Assembly: GCA_027257055.1 (NCBI GenBank)
Contig: JAPVLO010000381.1
Location: forward strand, 1,426,001 to 1,490,000
DNA length: 64,000 nucleotides
Direction: 5' to 3'
Origin: Cephalopachus bancanus
Lineage: Eukaryota; Chordata; Mammalia; Primates; Tarsiidae
The first letter of the stretch is position 1, and each line of letters begins with the position of its first letter. The notes beneath the pieces are model-generated. The model was not told the DNA's origin. It did no database searches and saw only the letters and a list, made by a program, of their open reading frames with translations. A program made the translations under genes and the position numbers. This document shows, one piece after another, positions 56,071 to 64,000 of the stretch.

Positions 56071-56664
56071 GTTTTACTAAATTGTCAAATGTATTGGCGT
56101 AAATAGTTCATAATACTCTCTTATTATCCATTTAATATATTTTAGATCTGTAATGACTTACCCTCTCTCATTTGATATTTCCAATTTATGTATTAAGTAT
56201 TTTTTGTTCTAGCTAGAGATTTACCAGTCTTACTGATGTTAAAAATAACTAGCTTCTGGCTTCTTTTCTGTTTACATTTCATTGGTTTCTGTGCTTTTTT
56301 TTTTTTTTTTAAAGCCATTTCCTCTTTTCTGCCTATTTTGGATTTAATATATTCTCTTTTCTTCTTTTTTATTTTTTTAAGATAGAAGTTTAAGTTACTG
56401 AAATGCTTCTTTTACAAAGCATTTAATGCTATAAATTTCACTTCTAAGCTGTTTTAGACACATTCCACAAATTTAGACATGTCACATTTTAATTTTCATT
56501 CAGTTCAAAATATTTTCTAATTTTGGCTGTGATTTCTCATTTAATCCCTGAGTTATTTAGAAATGTGTTTAGTTTCCAAATATTCACAGATGTTCTGGAA
56601 ATCTTTTTTAAAAATGGATTTCTTAATCAATTTCGTTGTGGGCAGAAAACATACTTTGTATATA

Positions 56665-56735
56665 TACATAGATATATGATATATAAAAAGCCTATATATA
56701 TATACATTCATACACATAAATGCATACACACTTTT
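56665..56735. repeat. AT/ATAC-rich low-complexity stretch
   Basis: Alternating ata/tata and cata runs inside the antisense L1. Confidence 0.7.
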
Positions 56736-57025
56736 TTGTTGAGACAGGGTCTCCCTCTGTCACCCAGGTTAGAGTATAGTGGCAGCATCACAGTTCACTG
56801 CCAGTTCAAACTCTTGGGCTCAAGCGATCCTTCCACCTCAGCCTCTCTAGTGGCTGGCACTACAGGTGTGCATTGCCATGCCTGGCTAATTTTAAACAAT
56901 TGTTTTTGGTATTGATGGGGTCTTGCTGTGTTGCCAGCTGGGCTTGAACTCCTGTCTTCAAGCAGTCCTCTTTCATCAGCCTCCCAAAGTGCTGAGATTA
57001 CAGGCATGAGCCACTGCACCTGGAC
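56736..57025 (-). mobile_element. Older Alu (J-like)
   Basis: Antisense Alu, gagacagggtctccctctgt to gagccactgcacctgg, diverged, with older bases. Confidence 0.88.
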
Positions 57026-57156
57026 TCTTGATACATTTAAATGTCCAATCTACGGTCCTTCTAAATGTGCCTTGTATGCACCTGAAAATATGTTTGTTGT
57101 CTTGCATGTTGTTATAAATGTCAGTTGGGTCTAGCTCACCTTTCCTCTCCTTTCTC

Positions 57157-57416
57157 TTTTCTGAGCTGGGGTCTCACTCGCTGTCACCTGGCTAGAGTGC
57201 AGTGGCATGGCACAGCTCACCGCAGGTTCAACCTCCTGGGCTCAGGTGATCGTTCTGCTCAGCCTCCCGAGTAGCCAGGACTACAGGCACGTGCCACAAC
57301 GCCTGGCTACTTTGACTTGTTGCAGAGACAAGGTCTCGCTGTGTTACCCAGGCTGGTCTCAAAGTCCCAGCCTCCCAAAAGTGCTGGGATTACAGGTGAG
57401 AGCCACTGTGGCTGGC
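57157..57416 (-). mobile_element. Older Alu with deletions
   Basis: Antisense Alu, gagctggggtctcactcgct to gagccactgtggctggcc. Part of the left arm is deleted (ctcaaagtcccagcctccc). Confidence 0.86.
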
Positions 57417-57571
57417 CTTGCTGTTTTCTTCTGAGTAGTTGATCTGCCGTTTGTTATACGTGCATTTTTCGTCTGTGTAATTTCTTAGTCCATGCATGTG
57501 CATTACAAAACCCCACATGGCTTTCTTCCTCATGCTGTTTCCTCTGCCTTTAAAATGGTACAAATCTCAGG

Positions 57572-57858
57572 CCATGTGTGGTGGCTCAAGCCTGTAATCC
57601 CAGCACTTTGGGAGGCCAAGGCAAGAGGACTGCCTGAGACCAGCGGTTTGACACCAGCCTGGGCAACTTGGCAAGACCTCGTCTCTACAATAAATAAAAA
57701 ATTAGCCAGGTGTGGTGGCACACACCGGTAGTTCTGGCTACTTGGAAGGCTGAAGTGGAAGGATCGCCTGAGCCCAACAGGTCAAGGCTGTGGTGACTGT
57801 GAGCATGCCACTGCACTCCAGCCTGGGTGACAAGAGATACCAACTCAACCAAAAAAAT
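57572..57858 (+). mobile_element. Alu
   Basis: Sense Alu, aggccatgtgtggtggctca to gataccaactcaaccaaaa. Confidence 0.92.
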
Positions 57859-57865
57859 GTGCAGT

Positions 57866-58003
57866 CTCCTCTCGATACTGTAGGGGATTGGTTCCAGGAC
57901 CCTGTGGATACCAAAATCCAAGGACGCCCAAGTCCCTGGTATACAATGGCATAGCGTTTCCATATAACCTTCGCCCTTCCTCTTGCATACTTTAAATCAT
58001 CTT
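57866..58003 (+). mobile_element. MER2/Tigger-like terminal fragment
   Basis: ggggattggttccaggaccc, ggataccaaaatccaaggac and catactttaaatcatcttta match the end of a well-known Tigger-family non-autonomous element. The rest is missing, and an Alu abuts its inner end. Confidence 0.8.
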
Positions 58004-58004
58004 T

Positions 58005-58245
58005 ACAGCCGGGCTCGGGGGCTCAGCCTGTCATCCCAGCACTTTGGGAGGCCGAGGTGAGTGGACTGCCTGAGCCCGCAGGTTTAAGACCGCCCGGGCA
58101 ACTTGGCGAGACCTCATCGCTACAATAAATCAAAAATTAGCCAGGCGTGGTAGCATGCACCTGTAGTTCCGACTACCTGGAAGGCTGAGGCAGAAGGATC
58201 GCCGGAGCCCAGCGGGTCGAGGCTGTGGTGGCCGGGAGCGGCCAA
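58005..58245 (+). mobile_element. Alu, 3' end lost at the CpG-island border
   Basis: Sense Alu from agccgggctcgggggctcag; it stops at ggccgggagcggcca and is followed directly by non-Alu text leading into the CpG island. The last about 45 nt and the tail are absent. Confidence 0.9.
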
Positions 58246-58249
58246 CTTA

Positions 58250-58815
58250 CATGTATGTTTTGTCCGCGTCCATCCTTGCTCTTGGACAGTCGTGCGCCGT
58301 GCTTCGAAGCAGAATCCGTGTGCCCCTTCCAGAGAGGCGACGAAGTGGCTGCCGTCCCGGGCGCGGCACGCTGGGGCCCGCCTCGGGCTGCGTTCCGACC
58401 TCCAGGGGCCGAGGCCACGCGGCGCTGGTGCCCGAGGCGCGGGGCCTCGGAGGCGGGTCGGGCCCGACTGGCCGCCCGCTCTGTCCTCGCCGCCCGCAGC
58501 GGCCGGGTCTGGAGCCGCGTTGGGGCTCAGCTCTTGCGACCGCGGAGACGCAGCCCGGGAGTCCGCGCGGCCCGCCGGCCCCGTCTCGCCTGCGGCCCTC
58601 CGCCGCCGCAGGGAGGGGCGAGGCGCCGGACGCCCCGGGGGGAAGCGGCCTTTCCCTCCGGCCTCCCACCCGCCTCTCCCGGCCGGACTTCCGCGGAGCG
58701 CTGGCCTCGCGCGTGCTCGTCTCTCTACCCCGTGCGTGCTTTTTCGGGGCGGATCAAGCACACGCTGGGTCGGACACGCTCTGCGAAGACCCAGCCACAG
58801 TGACGTCCTAAGGGT
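58250..58815. promoter_or_regulatory. CpG island, likely promoter
   Basis: Very GC- and CpG-dense DNA with an ETS-type site (ggacttccgcg near 58685) and a CRE-like tgacgtc at about 58801-58807. Four long overlapping open frames (282 and 140 codons minus, 247, 192 and 186 codons plus) reflect composition. The gene it serves is not identifiable. Confidence 0.65.
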
Positions 58816-58994
58816 TAGAATATATGTGAACTTACGAGAGCCTGGCCATTTGAAAACTGCTTTCAGCCGCAAGGTCAGCTGGAGTAGGGTGCTATTCCCA
58901 GAAACAGGAAGCAGCTGTGGAGTCATCAGTGCGTTAGTGTCAAGTGCGCCTTTTCTTACTGACTTCATTGTTTTGGGTAATGCATATACATTTT

Positions 58995-59280
58995 ATTCAG
59001 GGTCTCACTCTGTTGCCAGGGCGGGAGTGCAGTGACACCATCACAGCTCACTGTAGCCTCCAACTCCTGGGCTCCAGTGATCTCTGGCCTCAGCCTCCTG
59101 AGTAGCTGGGACTACAGGCGTGCACCGCCACGCCCAGCTAATTTTTTTTTTTTACTTTTTGTCGAGATAAAGTCTCACTATGTTGCCCAGGCTGGTCTTG
59201 AACGCCTGGGCTCAAGCGATCCTCCTGCCTTGGCCTTCCAAGTTCTGGGATTACAGGTGTGAGCCACCGTGCCCCAGCCT
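58995..59280 (-). mobile_element. Older Alu (J-like)
   Basis: Antisense Alu, cagggtctcactctgttgcc to gagccaccgtgccccagcc, with older-type bases (gaacgcctgggctcaagcga). Confidence 0.9.
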
Positions 59281-59374
59281 GGAGGAGATGCATTTTGAAA
59301 GAATGTACAACTCATAACAGTGTAAGGCCCTGGAACTGATCTGATGACCCTGACCCTTCATGCAAGTGATGCAA

Positions 59375-59465
59375 TTTCATGTTATAACTCAATGTCCTTG
59401 CCTGTTAAGTGAAGGTAAGACTAAGTTATTCGATAGCCCCTTCTAGTTCTAGCAGTCTGGGTTCT
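59375..59465 (+). mobile_element. Possible MIR fragment
   Basis: atgtccttgcctgttaagtg and ccccttctagttctagcagt loosely follow MIR order. Weak. Confidence 0.4.
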
Positions 59466-59795
59466 ACAGGTGCTTCCACATGTCACCTCTAACACCTGGC
59501 ACAGACCTTTGAACAGGAATGGCCTCGCCCCGCCGGCACAGACAGCCTGTCATGGTCCCCCCTCAGTGCCACTCCCTACCGACTGGAGATGGCTCAGATC
59601 CGAGGGGCCATCCTTATTCCTGCACACAGGACACCTTTTGAAACACGGCTGAGGCAACTTCTATCGTGTCACACTCTTGTTTTTCTAATAGTTGTTTAAC
59701 AGTTGAAGAATTAACAGACAATCCCCCCTAAATCATTACCACCTTTCAGGATCGTACAGAATTAAAATGCAGAATTCAAACCTTCTTCCATTAAG
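59466..59795. other. Unique sequence, no gene seen
   Basis: No repeat recognised; only short frames. Confidence 0.45.
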
Positions 59796-59822
59796 GGGAA
59801 AAGAAAAGAAAAGAAAAGAAAA
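59796..59822. repeat. (AAAAG)n simple repeat
   Basis: About five AAAAG units. Confidence 0.9.
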
Positions 59823-60056
59823 CCATCATGTACAAAGCCAGCAAAGGCATTCTCAGCTCTATGTAAAAGCATTCTATTGAGAAAAGTGCTGACAAATAAA
59901 AGACAATCAGGGGCATACTTCAGGTAGAAAATAAAAATTTAATAGCAATATCACAAAATAAACCAACACCTAAAAGTCAGATATTTAGTTCTCGATGTTA
60001 GAAATAACATACATAATAAATTCAACATAGTACTTGGTAATGCCACAAGATAAGAT

Positions 60057-60299
60057 TTTATTTTTCAAATGACATATTATGCCAGTCGGGCTGCCTTGTA
60101 CTCAGAGGTTCAAACATATTGCTTCTATTACTAAAAACATCTGGACTGTTGACATCTCTGATAAAACCACAATACTTGGCATATTGCATATTGCAACTGA
60201 GCCGTGTAACCGGTATCTTAGTGGCCTGACGACATCCTCTCACGATGGGAAAAAGAACAAGAGGCAAACATTGCCCTTTCAGAATACCCGTTACCAAAA
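60057..60299 (-). other. Candidate 3'-terminal exon, unidentified
   Basis: On the minus strand, a pyrimidine-rich stretch and a splice-acceptor-like taacag precede 80 open codons that end FEK-stop. The AATAAA polyadenylation word (60057-60062) overlaps the stop codon. The peptide has no domain I recognise (it contains ARYCGFIRDV-like text, actually AKYCGFIRDV, and RSNMFEPLS). It lies in a largely repeat-free stretch. An open frame this long can arise by chance, so support is weak. Confidence 0.2.
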
Positions 60300-60448
60300 C
60301 TGTTACGGAATCAAAATAAAAATGAGTCCTTTCTCCTTTTTAACCTTATATTATTATCCTTGGAGCACATGTGTGAGGGGAGGTTAAAAACCAACAGGGC
60401 AATTTCATGCTGTATGCAAGGTCAATGGTGAGAACCACAGACGAATTT

Positions 60449-60617
60449 TCAGAGATGATATTCCTGGTTCTGGTCCTTAAAGAGAAATAGAGGCAGTAGA
60501 CCAACTTTTTTGAAACAGAATTTTGCTATTCTTTCACAATCAAATATTTCAATGATTTCTAAGACTGTTTCTACAGTCTGTTTCCACTGACCTAATTCAA
60601 GAGACACACTGGCTGAA
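60449..60617 (-). other. Candidate exon, unidentified
   Basis: Minus strand: acceptor-like ctctttcag at about 60612-60620, then 55 open codons (SVSLELGQWKQTVETVLEII...) ending in TGA at 60449. It is on the same strand as the 60057-60299 candidate. No homology can be named; chance is a real possibility. Confidence 0.15.
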
Positions 60618-60699
60618 AGAGGTCTTGAGAATATAAACCTTAAGGCTAAAAATTTCATCTTCAAAATGTAAAGATTTAAGTAGACCCTTGGCAAGGTGA

Positions 60700-61475
60700 T
60701 TTACTGCAAAATTGCTGGCCAGGATGAAAATGAGTACTAGGCAGAAAAAAAGGTCATGCTTAAAGACGTAAATGGAAAACCACAGGCAAGTTTTCCACGA
60801 CACAGGTAATTCCTTAGACCTAAAGACATTTGCTAAAAGTCAGAGTTACCTTATTGCATAGTGAATCTTCAAAGCCATTAAGCTCAGTTCTGGGTCATTT
60901 CTTATGCTTTGGTTGGATGGTTTAATGGAGTATATATTCTACAGGACTTAACTACAGACCTCAAGGAACAAAATATATAAAATACTAGAATCTTCATTGA
61001 AAAATTGCATTTTCCTCTGTCTTTTTCATGCAATAGCATACCCATCTTAAATCTGGGATTTTTATAAGTAATTTCTGTATATCCCACTGAAGCTTGTTAT
61101 TCCAATGAGCCAAATTCAAGAGCTTTCATTTAGTTGAGTATTAAAGAATGTTCTGAGAATTATCATCATTGTCTGCAGAAAAAAGAAAAAAAGCAATTCA
61201 CTTCAAATCAAACTGTATCTACTTAGTAAAAAAAATACTCATTTTTCACATTAAAGGAGACGAGCTTTAATATTGTTTTAATTATTTTTTCCTCCCCTCC
61301 TCTCCCTCCCAATATTGTTTTAAATGTATTTTTATTATAATAGCACATACTCATTGTTAAAAGTCAGAAAGTACAACACAGAATAAAGTAGGAAGCAAAA
61401 ATCATCTACAAGCAAAAGATAACTTTAATTTTATATATATTCTCTCCTATGCATACGATGTCTGATGGTAGGTTC
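60700..61475. other. AT-rich sequence, no gene seen
   Basis: Includes possible old LINE text around 61310-61450 (gcacatactcattgttaaaa). No convincing frame. Confidence 0.4.
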
Positions 61476-62018
61476 TCAAACCATCCCAGGAAAAGCAGTA
61501 TATACCTCATCATTGAGTTTCACTATGGTCACCTTCAAAGTGACCGTAGGAAGTTATGCACCAATGCCAGTGCCTCGTCTACCCATCAAAGCAATTCTGG
61601 AACTCTTTTTTTGGAATAGCCATCAGAGCTGTTGTTATTTGTTGAGGTCTGACAGTGAAGTTCGCGAACTTGCCACCTTGCGCTTATGTTGGCAGCATTG
61701 TACAAGTAACTGTATTGGAACACCCTCCTGCTCACCCTATCTGGCCCCAAATGACTTTTTTCTTCACCCGAAGATAAAGGAAATATTGAAAGGAAGATAT
61801 TTGATGACATTCAGGACGCCAAGGGCAGTACGATGACAGCTCTGATGGCCATTCCGGATAAAGAGTTCCAAAATTGCTGTGATGAGTGGACTAGGCATTG
61901 GCATTGGTACAGAGATTCCCAAGAGGAGTACTTTGAAGGTGACCACAGTGATACTCAGCAGTGGGGTATGGAGCATTTTTTCTAGGATGAGTTTGTGAAG
62001 TTAGTTGTTGGACCTCGC
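61476..62018 (+). mobile_element. Fold-back mariner-like element, copy 2
   Basis: The outer inverted arms (about 61477-61635 and 61830-61999) match the transposase 3' region. The centre carries plus-strand transposase text (YLAPNDFFLHPKIKEILKGR) after an internal terminal repeat with aagttcgcgaactt (61658-61671). The right outer end continues into gtttgtgaagttagttgttg, the second terminal repeat. It has the same inner junction (caaataacaa then the arm) as copy 1, but the opposite genomic orientation. Confidence 0.8.
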
Positions 62019-63019
62019 ACACAAATTATACCAGCTGAGCTGTCTTTTTGAGACTCAGATAATTTCCACTGTAAACAGAAATGTGTTTTTGATCATCTTC
62101 TTTTGAACCTGCACCTTAACAAGTTGATCCCACCTGGGGTGAGCTGGCAAAAGGCTGCCCTCCCTTCCCCCACACAGAGAACAAAAGTGCGTCCGCACCA
62201 GATGCAGATGACATGGCTTTATCGCCACTCGTGGATGCAGCTAAGAGACAGCCGTCTGTCGTGCAGCTACATACAGGGCTAATTCCTGGCACTTAGAAAG
62301 ACTCCCAAACTATTAGTCTAAGTCCAGCCGCTGTCTAACATTTAACTCTCTTTTGACTAGCAATACAAGACAGCAAGCTAACTTATTCAGATAATGCAGC
62401 ATTCATTTCATAGCCAGTTTCTTTGGTGGCATATGAGTCATTTATAATATGTTATAGGCTGAAATAAGATTTTTTAAAAAAGACTTCCAGGGTAGGCATT
62501 TGACTAATTGTGTTACATCTTTTTCTGGCCTAAAGGAATAACTGCCAGGCTCCAGGATACAGAATTCTGGGGTCCTCATCTTCTGGAGGGGGGCGTTATT
62601 CCAGCCTGGCACTCGGCCCATGTAGGGTAATGGCCTATGTAGGCATGAGGTCTTTTGATGCCACTCAGAGTCAAGAGAGGGCGTCACTTCTACCTCATGA
62701 ACCAGCTGGTTTGTCACCATTCTCCACTTACAGGTAAAGCAGAATAAAGGCGCTCAAGATACTTGTCAAAAAGACTGAACGCTAAGCACACTGTTGCTGG
62801 TTACTTACAAAAGGCTCCGTGGAAACAACGCGGATGGAGAACTGCCTGAAGGGTGGGCAATCTGAACAGAAACAGAACTGGCCTGGTGTGTTCCACAGAG
62901 TTCCTTAAATGGAATCATCCCCTGGCCTTGTGCCATGAACTTATACCAGGACATATTACAAGAAACAGACCCATGAAAATTACTGAGGATATTTTTCAAT
63001 CCATCACAGCATTGTTTTA
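62019..63019. other. Unique sequence, no gene assigned
   Basis: About 1 kb without a repeat I can name. A 92-codon minus frame (62442-62720) lacks a domain. Confidence 0.45.
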
Positions 63020-63021
63020 TT

Positions 63022-63333
63022 TTATTTATTTTTTATTTCTGAATAGGAATCTCACTCTGTTGCCCAGGCTGGAGTGCAGTGGCACGCTCACAGCCAACGC
63101 AGCCTCAACCTGCTGGGCTCAGGTGATCCTTCCGCCTCAGCCTTCCTCCAAGCAGCTGGAACCACAGGCGAGTGCCACCACACCTGGCTATTTTTTGTTG
63201 TTGTTGTTGATTTATTGTAGAGATGAGGTCTTGCCAAGTTGCCCAGGCTGGTCTCGAACCCCTGGGCTCGAGCAATCCTTTCACCTCTGCCTCCCAAAAT
63301 GCTGGGATTAAGGCGTAAGCCACTGCACCCGGC
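63022..63333 (-). mobile_element. Alu
   Basis: Antisense Alu with a (GTT)n-expanded middle linker (ttttttgttgttgttgttg), to gccactgcacccggcgg. Flanks gcattgttttattt / gtactgttttattt suggest the target duplication. Confidence 0.93.
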
Positions 63334-63489
63334 GGTAGTACTGTTTTATTTATGAGGTCCAAGCTCTCAACAAAAGCAGAAATCCACAACTTCCAGAGAA
63401 GGTTTACATTCTGTATTTTCATTTTGATAAAATAATATTTTAATACTTAGAAAAATGAAATATCTATTTTACAGTAACATTTTCTAAGA

Positions 63490-63830
63490 CGAGTTTTTTT
63501 TCATGAGCATAGTGTCTCTCCACTTATTTACATATACTATCATTTCTTTCATCAACAATATTTAGTTTTCAGCATACAAATACTGTTGAAGTTTTACATC
63601 TTAAGTTAGATTTATCCCCATGTATTTCATTTTTTCAAGCAATTAAAAATTTTTGTATCCATGTGTTCATTGCTAGTATATAGCAATATAACTGATCCAT
63701 GTATGTAAATCATGTATCATCTTGCTAAATGCACTTATTAGATACAAAATTTTTTTTTTGGAGACTCTAAATTTCCTACATAAACAATCAGGAGACCTGC
63801 AAATAAGAACAAAGACTTAGAGTTTTTTAC
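63490..63830 (-). mobile_element. Old L1 remnant, antisense
   Basis: tttcttcatcaac-like text, gttttcagcatacaaatact, atttatccccatgtatttca and ttcattgctagtatatagca is antisense L1 ORF2 in normal order. Confidence 0.8.
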
Positions 63831-64000
63831 TGGGGTCTACGGACCCTTGGATTCCTGTGCCTGAAGTAAAACTGTTCCCCTTGAAAGATCCACATGTTTC
63901 TCAAGTCCAAGGGGCACTGTATGACCATGCCACCTCTTCCTAAAGATCACGGGAAGCTTTTTCCTTTGATTCCAGGACCAAACACAGCTTTCCTCTGAGC
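63831..64000. other. Window edge, nothing recognised
   Basis: Unique sequence; no feature supported. Confidence 0.4.

Larger units (their letters stand above)
54900..57150 (-). mobile_element. Old L1 remnant, antisense, interrupted by an LTR and two Alus
   Basis: Plus-strand text gatggattacatggactgat, aaacttttctttataggaag, ggtcttcagatcctctgtct, ttagaaatgtgtttagtttc and gtcagttgggtctagc is antisense L1 ORF2 in the right order. The L1 sequence continues across the LTR at 55464-55768 and the Alus at 55785 and 56735. Confidence 0.82.

Noticed and set aside
58120..59035. Open frames of 282 codons (minus) and 247 codons (plus) in the second CpG island
   Set aside because: Same reason. The minus frame also runs into an Alu at one end, and several frames are open simultaneously.
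1..64000. CRISPR arrays, operons, ribosome binding sites, tRNA or rRNA genes
   Set aside because: The DNA is a primate nuclear genome. Alu-internal A/B boxes exist, but no stand-alone tRNA, rRNA or array was found.

Overview
The window is nuclear DNA from a primate. About 65 Alu copies or pieces, several L1 LINEs at different stages of decay, MIR, MaLR-type LTR, Tigger-like and mariner-like remnants fill most of the 64 kb. Most Alus are of a lineage-specific type: a pre-linker reading ctacaataaatcaaaaaa, a right arm with cggaaggatcgccggagc, and a tail start of gactccaactc. They lack the 'gcctgagcaagagcgagacc' block that I know from lemur and galago Alus, and they lack anthropoid S/Y features. 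My best guess is a tarsier. That is an inference from repeat type, not a search result.

No protein-coding gene could be identified. All the long open frames fall into three groups: L1 proteins, Alu sequence read in some frame, or GC-rich/minisatellite DNA that is open in several frames at once. Two CpG islands (about 16.2-16.9 kb and 58.25-58.8 kb) carry ETS-type and CRE-type promoter motifs and probably mark promoters of genes lying mainly outside the window or with exons I cannot recognise. Weaker GC-rich patches lie at 45.7-46.4, 50.5-50.9 and 51.9-52.5 kb. Two low-confidence exon-like open frames lie on the minus strand at 60.06-60.62 kb, in a largely repeat-free stretch.

Layout. 0-19.6 kb: dense Alus over old LINE, MIR and Tigger-like remnants, plus the first CpG island. 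19.7-40.2 kb: a three-level nest of L1 elements. L1-C (about 23.98-30.33 kb, nearly full length) lies inside L1-B (22.91-23.98 plus 30.33-36.33 kb), which lies inside an older L1-A (about 19.7-22.91 plus 36.33-40.23 kb). The Alu load rises with inferred age: none in L1-C, three in L1-B, seven in L1-A. 40.3-42.2 kb: Alus over an antisense L1 remnant. 42.5-44.9 kb: a GC-rich block with a roughly 36-bp minisatellite. 45-52.6 kb: mixed unique sequence, Alus, a tiny L1 insertion inside an Alu, and a copied patch inside another Alu. 52.8-57.1 kb: two L1 remnants on opposite strands. The first carries a fold-back mariner derivative, and the second carries a MaLR-like LTR and Alus. 57.1-64 kb: Alus, a MER2/Tigger-like end, the second CpG island, unique sequence, a second fold-back mariner copy with the same internal junction, and antisense L1.

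The most noteworthy items are the nested L1 stack with its Alu 'clock', the paired fold-back mariner derivatives, an insertion of nothing but a poly(A) tail with a perfect 13-bp target duplication, a 42-bp patch copied from about 1 kb away into an Alu, and two short retrocopies of the same RNA 3' end. No new multi-gene biological system was found.
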